37,443 nucleotides of DNA from NCBI GenBank assembly GCA_001941045.1, contig MSHD01000049.1, positions 1 to 37,443 on the forward strand. Reading direction: 5' to 3'. Origin of the DNA: Lachnospiraceae bacterium Zagget2. Lineage in GTDB: Bacteria > Bacillota > Clostridia > Lachnospirales > Lachnospiraceae. The notes under the pieces are model-generated. The model was not told where the DNA came from. It searched no databases and saw only the letters and a program-made list of their open reading frames with translations. Below are positions 1 to 7,243 of this stretch, one piece after another (positions within the stretch are counted from its first letter, which is position 1; every line of letters starts with the position of its first letter). The position numbers and the translations under genes were made by a program.

Positions 1-10
1 GTTGTGGAAA

Positions 11-61
11 GTGAGTGCGCAGGCAGCAACCCCACACAGGGTCTGCTGCCTGCGCACTCAC
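11..61. repeat. Perfect 18-bp inverted repeat (hairpin)
   Basis: Arms at 11-28 and 44-61 are perfect reverse complements of 18 bp, beginning GTGAGTGCGC, around a 15-nt spacer. The spacer can add four more pairs (ACCC with GGGT). No T-tract follows on either strand, so it is not a classical intrinsic terminator. It may be the end of a repetitive intergenic element or of a small structured RNA whose gene lies outside the window. No protein gene is visible between 1 and 150. Confidence 0.7.
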
Positions 62-82
62 TATGCAGACTGTCTGTTCGCA

Positions 83-113
83 AAAGCCCGGCGGGATATT
101 TCCGTCGGGCTTT
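83..113. terminator. Rho-independent terminator, probably bidirectional
   Basis: AAAGCCCG at 83-90 pairs with CGGGCTTT at 106-113, and the inner stem continues with GCGGGA against TCCGT around a short loop. The gene at 151-1728 ends 38 bp away on the minus strand, and reading that strand the stem closes with GGGCTTTT. It most likely terminates the lipoprotein transcript and could also serve a plus-strand gene to the left of the window. Confidence 0.7.
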
Positions 114-150
114 CTCAACTTATATCTTCTATTTGGAAACGAGCGGGATC

Positions 151-1728
151 TCAACCTGCGTAGGGGAGCATCTCAAAGTACTCATACTCTGACACGCCGT
201 TGATGTAGAGCTCCCATGCATCCTCCCCGTCGCCGCGCACGTAGGAGATCGTCCCCTTCTCACCGCTGTCCTCGTCGCGGTAATAAGCCGTCCCGGCATT
301 ATCGGAACCGGTGATGCGGATGCGCGTTCCCACCGGCAGTACGCCCGCCTGCCCGTCCACCGTGACCGGCAGCTCCCTCGCCACAGTCAGCACACGCCAG
401 GCGTAACTGTCGGAACGGATCTCAAAGACATCCTCCGTCTGCATGAGTTCTCCGCTCTCCCCGATCACATAATCCATGTAAGCATAGTAGGTTCCCAGCA
501 CATCCAGATGGACGCGCAGTGTCAGGACCTCCGTTCCGGCCGTCCCGCCCTGCAGGCTCACATCCTCAAGGCGACTGCGCAGCACGGGGCTGCCGTCCGT
601 GATCTCGCAGAGGAAACAGACATAATCGTCCGACGCATAGTCGGCGTCAAACAGCACAAAGCTGCGACCGTCGGACAGGCGAAGCAGATACGCGTCGCCG
701 AAGCTGCCGAATTCGCCCGCCTCCAGCGATTCCCCGTTCAGACTCAGAGATACCGGCGCCATTCCATAGTCCTCATCTACAGGCATGTCGATGCGAAGCG
801 TCCCCGCTTCCGTCTCCACGTCCGTGTTCACGGAAAATCTGCCCGCTCCCGTTCCGTTCATTCCCACATAGTCTGCCTTCATATAGGCAGCAAATTCCGC
901 ATAGGGGCAGCTCACAAAGGCCGCACCCATCGCATAAGGGCCCACCTCATAAGGATCAAACACAAAGGTGATGCCCTCCGCGTCCAGATACCAGTCCGGC
1001 TCCGGCTCCCACATAGCCGCAACCGTCTCCTCATAATCCTCGAAGAGCTCGTCCCCATGGTCTGCCGCGAGCTTCTCCACGATCCACCGCTGCGCCGCGA
1101 CCCGAAAGCCATCCTCGTCCGTCAGAATGTCGGAGAGCGTCAGGATTTCTCCACTCTGCGCGTCGAAAGTCACGCCGGTATAGCCGGAATTTCCGTGCGC
1201 GCCACCGGTGTAAGCATAACTCAGAATCGTGAGGCTCAAGGCGCTCCCGTCCACGCGGCAGAGCTCCGCCTCCCGCCACGCGTCATAATAATAACTGTCC
1301 GCATCCCACTCTGTATACGCGGCATCCTCCGCAGCATAGCCGGAAAACTCCCCGCAGCTCTCCCAGAACTCCTCCGTCTGCTCCTCATTCCATCTGGCTA
1401 CGGCCTCGCTGAGAGCCTCATAACTTTTCCCGCTGACAGAAATACTGACAGTTTCCGCGTGCATAAGCCAGCGTATGCCGTCCTCGTCGTACCAGTCCCG
1501 ACAGCTCGTCTCGATCTCTACCCGAGGCGCCACGTTTCCAGAAGAAGATTCCGCCGACTGCTCCTGCGCGTCTTCCTCCGCGGAGGATTCTTCTGCTTCT
1601 GCCTCTGTGTTTTCTACCTCTGTAGCTTCTTCCCCGGGAAGTGCCTCGTTGTCCGCTCCCGCACAACCCGTGAGCAGTACACCGGCCAGTACAAACCCTG
1701 TAAATATCTTTCCGTATTTATGAATCAT
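151..1728 (-). CDS. DUF3298-type lipoprotein (RsiV/PdaC-like)
   Basis: This is a 525-aa predicted surface lipoprotein. It has a basic N-terminus, a hydrophobic segment and a lipobox LTGC with lipidated Cys22. A Glu/Ala/Ser-rich linker follows (about 23-65). Residues about 80-300 look like the DUF4163/DUF3298 pair found in the anti-sigma factor RsiV and in PdaC, including the segment YTGGAHGN and the phrase DAQSGEILTLSDIL. The C-terminal ~220 residues are beta-rich and unrecognised. In RsiV this fold binds lysozyme; here a ligand is only inference, and there is no cytoplasmic anti-sigma segment or adjacent sigma factor. The start is supported by GAGGAGG upstream of ATG at 1728. It lies downstream of the FtsW-like gene, separated by a hairpin. 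In other genomes it could be annotated simply as a DUF3298 protein. Confidence 0.8.
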   Translation of the reverse strand: MIHKYGKIFTGFVLAGVLLTGCAGADNEALPGEEATEVENTEAEAEESSAEEDAQEQSAESSSGNVAPRVEIETSCRDWYDEDGIRWLMHAETVSISVSGKSYEALSEAVARWNEEQTEEFWESCGEFSGYAAEDAAYTEWDADSYYYDAWREAELCRVDGSALSLTILSYAYTGGAHGNSGYTGVTFDAQSGEILTLSDILTDEDGFRVAAQRWIVEKLAADHGDELFEDYEETVAAMWEPEPDWYLDAEGITFVFDPYEVGPYAMGAAFVSCPYAEFAAYMKADYVGMNGTGAGRFSVNTDVETEAGTLRIDMPVDEDYGMAPVSLSLNGESLEAGEFGSFGDAYLLRLSDGRSFVLFDADYASDDYVCFLCEITDGSPVLRSRLEDVSLQGGTAGTEVLTLRVHLDVLGTYYAYMDYVIGESGELMQTEDVFEIRSDSYAWRVLTVARELPVTVDGQAGVLPVGTRIRITGSDNAGTAYYRDEDSGEKGTISYVRGDGEDAWELYINGVSEYEYFEMLPYAG

Positions 1729-1749
1729 GGTTCCTCCTCAAAAGCAAAA

Positions 1750-1788
1750 CTTCACCGGCGTCGCCCATATGAGACGATGCCAGCGAAG
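1750..1788 (-). terminator. Imperfect hairpin with T-rich tail between FtsW-like and lipoprotein genes
   Basis: On the minus strand an imperfect stem (CTTC.CTGGC.TCG against CGA.GCC.G.GAAG) is followed by GTTTTGCTTTT. It sits between the stop of the FtsW-like gene and the start of the lipoprotein gene, so it can act as a terminator or a partial attenuator. The stem has mismatches. Confidence 0.4.
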
Positions 1789-1819
1789 CCATTGTAGCAC
1801 AGATTTCAGCTGCAAAATC

Positions 1820-3181
1820 TTAAGATTTCTGAAATATCATGTCCGGAGTCGCAGACTGATCTCGTCCGGTCTCCATCCGCTGCCCCGGCAAAATGTCCTT
1901 GTAGCGGTACACGCTGAGAACCAGCCCGAGCAGAATATAGGAGCAGACCACATTGCTGCCGCCCTGCGAAAAGAAGGGCAGCACCGTGCTCATCACCGGG
2001 GAGAGCCCCAGTGTCATGGCCAGCGTCAGCAGCGTCTCGAAGAGAAAGACGACGCCGCAGCTGAGTCCTAAGATCATGCCGAGCTGGTTCCTCTGCCGCA
2101 GCGCGGTGCGGAACACGCGGCCGATCAATGAGAGCAGAAAGAGCACGACCGACGCAGCAATCGCAAGGCCGCAGGTCCAGGCGATGCTGACCAGGATATA
2201 CTCGCTGTTCGCGCCGGGCAGCGTATTATAAAGTTCCCCGCCGCTTTGCATACCGATGAGGCTGCTCTCCGTCAGAAACTGCCTGGCGATCTGCTCCGTA
2301 TAAGCCGTCTCCGATGAGCCGGAGACAAAGGCCGCGAGACGCGCGAACTGGTAAGAAGTCAGCCTGCTGCTTACCCCCAGGAAGAGTATCCCCGCGGCGG
2401 GCAGCAGCACCGCGACGCCGCTGAGAAAAACCAACACCTTCCTTTTCGCCACCGCGTACCAGCCCTTCCCGATCGCAAAGGCCAGCACCGCCGCGAGCAT
2501 CAGTCCGAAGAGCGCCGCCCGGCTGAAATACGTAAGCCGCAGCATCAGCAGAACCGGAACCGCCATCCACAGAAGGATTTTCCATAAACAACGGTATCCC
2601 TGCCCACGATAGCTGTACAGCACCGCGCTGAAAAGCGGCACGTAGAGCACCGTGAGGACGCTCAGCGGAATATAGAGGAACGCTACTGAAAGGCCGATCA
2701 CGCTCCCGTTCATCCGAATCCCCGTGGGAATGGCAAGCACCATCAGAATAAGTACGCCTCCCGCCGCCTGTCTGCCGTATTTCGCAAGGACACTGTAGTC
2801 GAGCCGGTAGATCAGCAGCATCAGCGCAAAGCCCGTCACCGTGAAAAGGATATGTCGCAGGGCGAGCGAATTGCCGAGGGAATATTCCTGCGACAGTAAT
2901 AACTGCGCTGCGATGCTGAGCAGACTCAGGATCCCGACAATTCCGAGTGAATGCCAGTCCGTCCGCGGCCGGTGAACGCCGTCCAGCGCGACGCCTGCCT
3001 CCACCGGGTCGCCCATCTCGCGCACTGCCCTCTCAAGGGCCTCCTCCGGGAACAGCCCCTCCGCCTCGTAGGCTTCCGCCTGGTCACGGATGTGCGCCTC
3101 CATCTCCTCACGCACAAAATCGCGCGCCCTTGCGCAGCGGATCTGCTCCGTGACCGTATCAAGATATTCCTCCATCCGCAT
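1820..3181 (-). CDS. FtsW/RodA/SpoVE-like membrane protein with N-terminal HAAS domain
   Basis: This is a 453-aa protein. Residues about 1-60 form a soluble helical prefix (MRMEEYLDTV...VREMGDPVEAG) of the HAAS/permease-prefix type that commonly accompanies PadR regulators. The rest holds about ten hydrophobic helices of the SEDS (FtsW/RodA/SpoVE) type, ending with PFFSQGGSN, the counterpart of the family's PFxSxGGS motif. SEDS proteins polymerise peptidoglycan glycan strands. The loop equivalent to the catalytic LPExHTDF reads LPGANSEY, so Glu327 replaces the usual Asp. ATG at 3181 was chosen because GGAGG lies 7 nt upstream; a GTG at 3187 overlapping the padR stop is the alternative. It is translationally close-coupled to the PadR gene, so it is probably repressed by it and induced by envelope stress or a drug (inference). 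Confidence 0.8.
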   Translation of the reverse strand: MRMEEYLDTVTEQIRCARARDFVREEMEAHIRDQAEAYEAEGLFPEEALERAVREMGDPVEAGVALDGVHRPRTDWHSLGIVGILSLLSIAAQLLLSQEYSLGNSLALRHILFTVTGFALMLLIYRLDYSVLAKYGRQAAGGVLILMVLAIPTGIRMNGSVIGLSVAFLYIPLSVLTVLYVPLFSAVLYSYRGQGYRCLWKILLWMAVPVLLMLRLTYFSRAALFGLMLAAVLAFAIGKGWYAVAKRKVLVFLSGVAVLLPAAGILFLGVSSRLTSYQFARLAAFVSGSSETAYTEQIARQFLTESSLIGMQSGGELYNTLPGANSEYILVSIAWTCGLAIAASVVLFLLSLIGRVFRTALRQRNQLGMILGLSCGVVFLFETLLTLAMTLGLSPVMSTVLPFFSQGGSNVVCSYILLGLVLSVYRYKDILPGQRMETGRDQSATPDMIFQKS

Positions 3182-3183
3182 CG

Positions 3184-3513
3184 TCACACCTCCATCGCCA
3201 GCACGCCTGAGACCGCCTGCGAATAAGTCTCCCACTCTTCCTTCTTCCGCTGCAGCTGCTTTCTGCCCTCTTTCGTGATCTGATAGTATTTCCGGGTCTT
3301 TCCCTGCACCTCGCGCTCGTAGGATATGAGGAAATACTTCTCCTCCAGCCCGTGCAGCAACGGATAGAGCGTCCCCGCCTTCAGCTCGAATACATTCTGT
3401 GAGCGGCTGCGCAGCGCCTCGATCATCTCGTAGCCGTACATGTCCTTCTCTGAGAGCAGCTGCAGAATCATCATCCCCATGCTGCCGGAGAGCAGGGTCC
3501 TGTCGATTGCCAT
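3184..3513 (-). CDS. PadR family transcriptional regulator
   Basis: This 109-aa protein has the short PadR architecture: a winged helix (GSMGMMILQLLSEKDMYGYE, then AGTLYPLLHGLEEKYFL, with a basic wing around GKTRKYYQIT) and a short C-terminal dimerisation helix. Members are ligand-responsive repressors that usually control themselves and an adjacent membrane protein. The stop overlaps a possible GTG start of the downstream FtsW-like gene, so the two form one operon. An 8-bp-arm inverted repeat over the promoter upstream is the likely autoregulatory site. Confidence 0.93.
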   Translation of the reverse strand: MAIDRTLLSGSMGMMILQLLSEKDMYGYEMIEALRSRSQNVFELKAGTLYPLLHGLEEKYFLISYEREVQGKTRKYYQITKEGRKQLQRKKEEWETYSQAVSGVLAMEV

Positions 3514-3600
3514 GTTTTTCGTCCTCCTTCTACAAAATATTCAGGGTTCATCCGCCTTACATCCAGGGCGGAGTTAACCATTCTTTCCCCTTATCTTATA

Positions 3601-3641
3601 TAGATATTCTATATATTATATCGAATATCTACATATGTCAA
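3601..3641 (-). promoter_or_regulatory. padR operon promoter with overlapping palindromic operator
   Basis: Minus-strand promoter: TTGACA at 3641-3636 and TATAAT at 3620-3615, spaced 15 bp (a TAATAT at 17 bp is also possible). An inverted repeat TAGATATT (3601-3608) / AATATCTA (3624-3631) covers the -10 box. The position and AT-rich dyad fit PadR autorepression. This is inference from sequence only. Confidence 0.6.
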
Positions 3642-3652
3642 GACAAAAAGTT

Positions 3653-3680
3653 TTGCTTTTTTGGGGATTTTAAGTATAAT
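3653..3680 (+). promoter_or_regulatory. Promoter of the aminotransferase gene
   Basis: TTGCTT (3653-3658), 16-bp spacer, TATAAT (3675-3680) on the plus strand, about 50 bp upstream of the start codon. An AGGAG ribosome site is at 3721-3725. It is divergent from the padR promoter. Confidence 0.55.
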
Positions 3681-3731
3681 TAGGTAAGAAAATTACTTTA
3701 CAAGGATTTACATAGAAAAGAGGAGACAAAC

Positions 3732-4910
3732 ATGCCACAACTAAGCAGACGCGTAGGAACCTTTACCGACTCGGTCATCCGCCGGATGACCCGCATCAGC
3801 GACCAGTACGGAGCCATCAATCTCTCACAGGGCTTCCCGGACTTTGACCCGCCGAAAGCGCTTATGGACGCGCTCGCGAAAGCCGCCTATGAAGGGCCGC
3901 ACCAGTACTCCATCACCTTCGGCGCCAGAAATTTCCGGCAGGCCCTCGCTGAAAAGCAGGCAAAAGCGATCGGGCGCACGATCGACCCGGAGACGGAGAT
4001 CGTCGTCACCTGCGGCGCTACCGAGGCCATGATGTGCGCGATGATGACCATCTGTAATCCCGGCGACAAGGTTCTCGTCTTTTCGCCTTTCTATGAAAAT
4101 TACGGGGCGGACGCGATCCTCTCCGGCGCGGAGCCGATCTATGTCCCGCTCGTACCGCCGGAATATCAGTTTGACCCCGCCCTGATCGAGGACGGCTTCC
4201 GGCAGGGCGCGAAGGCCATCATCCTCTGCAATCCCTCCAACCCCTGCGGAAAGGTATTTACGAGGGAGGAGCTTGTCACCATCGGGGAGCTCGCGCTGAA
4301 ATACGACGCCTTCGTCGTCACGGACGAGGTCTACGAGCACATGGTCTACGAGCCGAACGTCCACATCTGCATGGCCTCGCTTCCGGGAATGTACGAGCAC
4401 ACGATCACCTGCAACTCCCTGTCGAAGACCTTCTCCATCACGGGCTGGCGGCTCGGCTACCTGATCGGGCCCGCGGATGTCGTCGAGGCTGCGAAGAAGG
4501 TACACGACTTCCTGACTGTGGGCGCGGCTGCCCCGCTGCAGGAGGCCGCCGCGGTCGGACTGCGCTTCGACGAGAGCTACTATGAGGAGCTGCGCGAGCT
4601 CTACACGAAGAAGCGCGACTTCTTCCTGAAAGGACTCGATGAGGCGGGCCTCACGCACAATGTCCCGCAGGGTACCTATTTTGTGATGGTGGATATACAG
4701 GAATTTCTTGATCTTCCGCAGTTCGCGGGCTGGACGGATCTGCAGTTCTGCGAGTGGATGATCCGGAACGTCGGCGTGGCGGCCGTGCCGGGCTCGAGCT
4801 TCTTCCGCGAGCCGATCAACCGCTACATCCGCTTCCACTTCGCGCGGGAGGAGGAGACTCTCTCCGAGGTGATACGTCGGCTGTGTAAAATGAAAGAGCT
4901 GCTGGGGTAA
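3732..4910 (+). CDS. Class I/II PLP-dependent aminotransferase
   Basis: This 392-aa fold-type I aminotransferase resembles the PatA/kynurenine-aminotransferase-like subgroup. Visible landmarks are LSQGFPDFDPP near the N-terminus for substrate closure, CGATEAM (94-100) in the cofactor phosphate loop, NPSNPCGK near 167-174, TDEVYEH with Asp198 and Tyr201, the Schiff-base motif SLSKTFSITGWR with Lys232, and a C-terminal RFHFAR arginine for the substrate carboxylate. Length is normal for the family. It transfers amino groups between an amino acid and a 2-oxo acid in the cytosol; the exact substrate (aromatic, aspartate or diaminopimelate-related) cannot be read from sequence. AGGAG sits 6 nt upstream of ATG. 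It is a single-gene unit that converges on the HEPN gene, 9 bp away. Confidence 0.92.
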   Translation: MPQLSRRVGTFTDSVIRRMTRISDQYGAINLSQGFPDFDPPKALMDALAKAAYEGPHQYSITFGARNFRQALAEKQAKAIGRTIDPETEIVVTCGATEAMMCAMMTICNPGDKVLVFSPFYENYGADAILSGAEPIYVPLVPPEYQFDPALIEDGFRQGAKAIILCNPSNPCGKVFTREELVTIGELALKYDAFVVTDEVYEHMVYEPNVHICMASLPGMYEHTITCNSLSKTFSITGWRLGYLIGPADVVEAAKKVHDFLTVGAAAPLQEAAAVGLRFDESYYEELRELYTKKRDFFLKGLDEAGLTHNVPQGTYFVMVDIQEFLDLPQFAGWTDLQFCEWMIRNVGVAAVPGSSFFREPINRYIRFHFAREEETLSEVIRRLCKMKELLG

Positions 4911-4929
4911 AGCTTCGATTTACCCCAGC
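4901..4929. terminator. Bidirectional terminator-like hairpin containing both convergent stop codons
   Basis: GCTGGGGTAAA (4901-4911) and TTTACCCCAGC (4919-4929) form a perfect 11-bp stem with a 7-nt loop. The TAA of the aminotransferase (4908-4910) lies in one arm and the TAA of the HEPN gene (minus strand, 4922-4920) in the other. The stem ends in A/T pairs in both directions, so it can terminate both transcripts. Confidence 0.6.
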
Positions 4930-5327
4930 TCCGTAAACTCCCCGGCCTTCTCCCGGAACTGCTGAAACAGGGGAATAAAATCGTGGACAATCGTATCAAA
5001 ACAATCCCGCGCCATGCTGCCGTCATAGTCATGGGTGAGTTCATTACGCATGTCCAGCATGTTCATCCACGCGTCGTCCGAAATCAGCTGTACGCTGCAG
5101 GCAGTCCGCAGCGTCTCGCGCGGGGAACCGGTGGCAAAGTTCTGGATTTTGTGATATTTCACGATAATATCCTTCATCACCTTCCAGGCGATGTCGAAGG
5201 TCAGACTGAATTTCTGAACTGTGCCGCTCAGCACGAACTCGTCCGCAGGATCCCTTGCAAGCGCTTTTTCCAGCGCGGAAAGACTGCTGCAGTAGCTGTT
5301 GTATCGGTTAATAAATTTTGCGTCCAT
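4920..5327 (-). CDS. HEPN-type nucleotidyltransferase substrate-binding protein (HI0074 family; toxin-like)
   Basis: This 135-aa all-alpha protein is of the HI0074/NTase_sub_bind type. It ends with the HEPN ribonuclease-like motif R94-NELT-H99 followed by D100-Y101. RX4HXY is the arrangement in which a partner nucleotidyltransferase AMPylates the tyrosine to silence the HEPN RNase in MntA-HepT modules; transfer of that mechanism to this family member is inference. The start overlaps the end of the nucleotidyltransferase gene by 20 bp, so the two are translationally coupled, antitoxin first. It is probably the toxin or substrate subunit of a type VII-like toxin-antitoxin pair. A housekeeping role of solitary HI0073/HI0074-like pairs cannot be excluded. 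Confidence 0.82.
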   Translation of the reverse strand: MDAKFINRYNSYCSSLSALEKALARDPADEFVLSGTVQKFSLTFDIAWKVMKDIIVKYHKIQNFATGSPRETLRTACSVQLISDDAWMNMLDMRNELTHDYDGSMARDCFDTIVHDFIPLFQQFREKAGEFTELG

Positions 5328-5589
5328 AGCGATTCATGTCCTCCTTCAGATATTCATTTCTGCATTTATCATACTCAAAAATGTCAATTTTCTTCAGCGT
5401 CGGGATCCTGTCGATCTCTTCCCTCAGGTCGAAAATCCTGACGCCGCCCTTTATAATAATGTCGATATCGCTGGTCTCAGTCGCCGTGCCGTTCGCGCGC
5501 GAGCCGAAAAGATAGAGATGCTCTACCTCGTGCTTGCGGCACAGGCTCTCCACCTGCTTCAGAATCTCATCAATCGTCAGATTTGCCAT
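5308..5589 (-). CDS. MNT-type minimal nucleotidyltransferase (antitoxin-like)
   Basis: This 93-aa protein is a minimal DNA polymerase-beta-like nucleotidyltransferase. The GSX10DXD signature is complete: Gly29-Ser30, then Asp41 and Asp43 (segment FGSRAN...SDIDI). A third acidic residue in IDIFEYD near 69-72 can complete the metal site. Such proteins transfer AMP to the paired HEPN protein and neutralise it. It is the first gene of the pair. ATG at 5589 has AAGGAG about 7 nt upstream and its own promoter at 5651-5622. Confidence 0.88.
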   Translation of the reverse strand: MANLTIDEILKQVESLCRKHEVEHLYLFGSRANGTATETSDIDIIIKGGVRIFDLREEIDRIPTLKKIDIFEYDKCRNEYLKEDMNRYGRKIY

Positions 5590-5621
5590 GCGCGGCTCCT
5601 TTCCGGGACTTTTCTTTCCTG

Positions 5622-5651
5622 ATTATACATCCTCAGGGCTTTGCCACGCAA
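5622..5651 (-). promoter_or_regulatory. Promoter of the nucleotidyltransferase-HEPN operon
   Basis: Minus strand: TTGCGT (5651-5646), 18-bp spacer, TATAAT (5627-5622). A short dyad TTGCC (5641-5645) / GGCAA (5661-5665) brackets the -35 box and could be an autoregulatory site, as is common for toxin-antitoxin operons. Confidence 0.55.
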
Positions 5652-5678
5652 GGTATGGACGGCAAATTTTGAAAGCCC

Positions 5679-5708
5679 TTGACTTTTTCCGGCATGCGAT
5701 GCTAAAAT
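5679..5708 (+). promoter_or_regulatory. Promoter of the MATE gene
   Basis: Plus strand TTGACT (5679-5684), 18-bp spacer, TAAAAT (5703-5708). It predicts a transcript start near 5715 and therefore a leader of about 75 nt before the ATG at 5791, containing the structured element at 5715-5776. Confidence 0.6.
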
Positions 5709-5714
5709 GCGAAA

Positions 5715-5776
5715 AAGGACGCGACCGTTAGCGAAAAACGTGCAAACCGACTTAAGGCTTGCACGTTTCGTTTTTA
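5715..5776 (+). ncRNA. Candidate guanidine-IV (mepA-motif) riboswitch with terminator stem
   Basis: The leader of the MATE gene holds a small hairpin (CGC at 5720-5722 with GCG at 5731-5733, loop GACCGTTA). A 10-bp hairpin follows (AAACGTGCAA 5736-5745 with TTGCACGTTT 5759-5768), then CGTTTTT, ending just before the AAGGAG ribosome site. The second stem-loop plus T-tract is an intrinsic terminator. CC.UUAG in loop 1 can pair with UUAAGG in loop 2. A two-hairpin, loop-loop RNA with a terminator upstream of MATE genes in Clostridia matches the guanidine-IV class, in which guanidine turns expression on. I assign it by architecture and gene context, not by a covariance-model hit. Confidence 0.55.
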
Positions 5777-5790
5777 TAAGGAGTAAAATT

Positions 5791-7137
5791 ATGGAAAAGA
5801 CAAATAAGATGGCAACCATGCCGATGGGAAAGCTCGTGCTGAACATGTCGCTGCCGCTGATGTTCTCGCTGCTCGTGCAGTCTCTCTACAACATCGTGGA
5901 CGGCATCTACGTGGCACGAATCAGCGAGAAAGCGCTGACCGCCACCTCGCTCGCCTACCCGATGCAGCTTCTGATGATCGCATTTTCTGTCGGCACCAGC
6001 GTGGGACTGAACGCGCTGCTCTCGCGCAATATCGGCGCCAAAAATTATGAAGAGGCCGGGCAGATCGCCACGACCGGGCTTTGCCTGGCCCTCGCCAGCA
6101 CCGTCGTCTTCATGCTGATCGGCGCGTTTGCCGCCACACCCTTCGCCTCGGCCTTCACTTCGGACGCGGAGACTGCCCTGCTCTGCAGCCAGTACCTCAC
6201 AATCTGCATGCTGTTCTGCGCCGGAATCTTCGTAGAGACGCTCGCGCAGCGCCTGCTGCAGGCCACCGGTAATACAATGCTCAGCATGGTTTCCCTCGTC
6301 GTAGGCGCGGTGACAAACATCATTCTTGACCCGATCCTGATCTTCGGCCTCATTGGCTTTCCGGCGCTCGGCATCCGCGGCGCGGCGATCGCGACCGTCG
6401 TCGGCCAGTGGCTCGGAGCCGCAGTGGCGCTCCTTCTGAACGCGTTCCGGAATCCCGAGGTAAAATTCGTATTTCACGGTTTCCATTTTTCCGGGAAACG
6501 GCTGCTCGCCATCTACCAGGTAGGCCTGCCGACAATTGTGATGCAGGCGATGGGCTCGATCATGATCTCCGCCGTCAACAGCATCCTGATGCCCTTCTCC
6601 GCGACGGCGGTCGCGTTTTTCGGCGTCTACTACAAGCTGCAGAACTTCCTGATCATGCCCCTGCAGGGACTCGGTCAGGCCGCGATTCCCATCGTCGGTT
6701 TCAACTACGGCGCAAAGAATGAGAAGCGGATTCTGGAAATGCTGCGCGTGATGCTGCCCGCAGCCATTGTCGTGATGCTGCTCGGCACCGCCCTCTTCTG
6801 TATTTTCCCGGGGCAGCTTCTGCAGCTCTTCTCCGCCGGGGAGGACATGCTCGCGATCGGCGTCCCCGCGCTGCGGATTATCTCCATTACCTTCGCACTG
6901 ACCGCGGTGACGACCATTCTCGGCTACAGCATGTCCGGTCTCGGCGACGGCGTGATCAACATGCTCGGCACCGCGATCCGCCAGCTCATTCTGCTCGTCC
7001 CGATGCTCTGGCTCTTCTCAAAGCTCTTCGGCATCTCGCACGCGTGGTATGCCTTCTGGATCTCGGAGGGCGTGGCGGCGCTCTATGCGGCGCTGGCCTC
7101 GCGGCGGGGACTTAAGAAAAGAAACATTCTCAAATAG
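5791..7137 (+). CDS. MATE family efflux transporter (MepA-like)
   Basis: This 448-aa inner-membrane protein has about twelve hydrophobic helices and a clear internal two-fold layout typical of MATE transporters: PLMFSLLVQSLYNIVDGIYVA near the N-terminus, RLLQATGNT, DPILIFG and, in the second half, LQGLGQAAIPIVGFNYGAKN. These proteins export cationic compounds in exchange for Na+ or H+. ATG at 5791 follows AAGGAG; an in-frame upstream start at 5707 would begin at or before the predicted transcript start and would translate through the terminator hairpin, so it is rejected. The leader RNA suggests control by guanidine or a similar cation. A short AT-rich gap separates it from the next gene. Confidence 0.92.
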   Translation: MEKTNKMATMPMGKLVLNMSLPLMFSLLVQSLYNIVDGIYVARISEKALTATSLAYPMQLLMIAFSVGTSVGLNALLSRNIGAKNYEEAGQIATTGLCLALASTVVFMLIGAFAATPFASAFTSDAETALLCSQYLTICMLFCAGIFVETLAQRLLQATGNTMLSMVSLVVGAVTNIILDPILIFGLIGFPALGIRGAAIATVVGQWLGAAVALLLNAFRNPEVKFVFHGFHFSGKRLLAIYQVGLPTIVMQAMGSIMISAVNSILMPFSATAVAFFGVYYKLQNFLIMPLQGLGQAAIPIVGFNYGAKNEKRILEMLRVMLPAAIVVMLLGTALFCIFPGQLLQLFSAGEDMLAIGVPALRIISITFALTAVTTILGYSMSGLGDGVINMLGTAIRQLILLVPMLWLFSKLFGISHAWYAFWISEGVAALYAALASRRGLKKRNILK

Positions 7138-7181
7138 TATATTGCTATTCTCGATCATTTCTGTTATGCTTAATTCAGTTG

Positions 7182-7196
7182 AATTTGAATCAAATT
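7182..7196. promoter_or_regulatory. Palindrome upstream of the DUF234 ATPase gene
   Basis: AATTTGA (7182-7188) and TCAAATT (7190-7196) form a 15-bp dyad with a 1-bp centre, followed by a further TTGATTTGAAT half-repeat. It lies about 50 bp upstream of the start codon in an AT-rich 106-bp gap that probably holds the promoter. The identity of a binding protein is unknown. Confidence 0.35.
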
Positions 7197-7243
7197 GATT
7201 TGAATAAAATCGAGCTGAATAAGGATGCTTTTGGGATGCTGAA

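Noticed and set aside
508-1797. Long plus-strand open frame opposite the DUF3298 lipoprotein
   Set aside because: Arg/His-rich translation with no domain; mirror frame of a GC-rich real gene that has a signal peptide and ribosome site.
3825-4838. Long minus-strand open frame opposite the aminotransferase
   Set aside because: The plus strand has all PLP aminotransferase motifs; the antisense translation is compositionally biased.
5707-5790. N-terminal extension of the MATE protein by 28 codons
   Set aside because: It would start at the -10 box and be encoded by the leader hairpins; ATG 5791 has the ribosome site.
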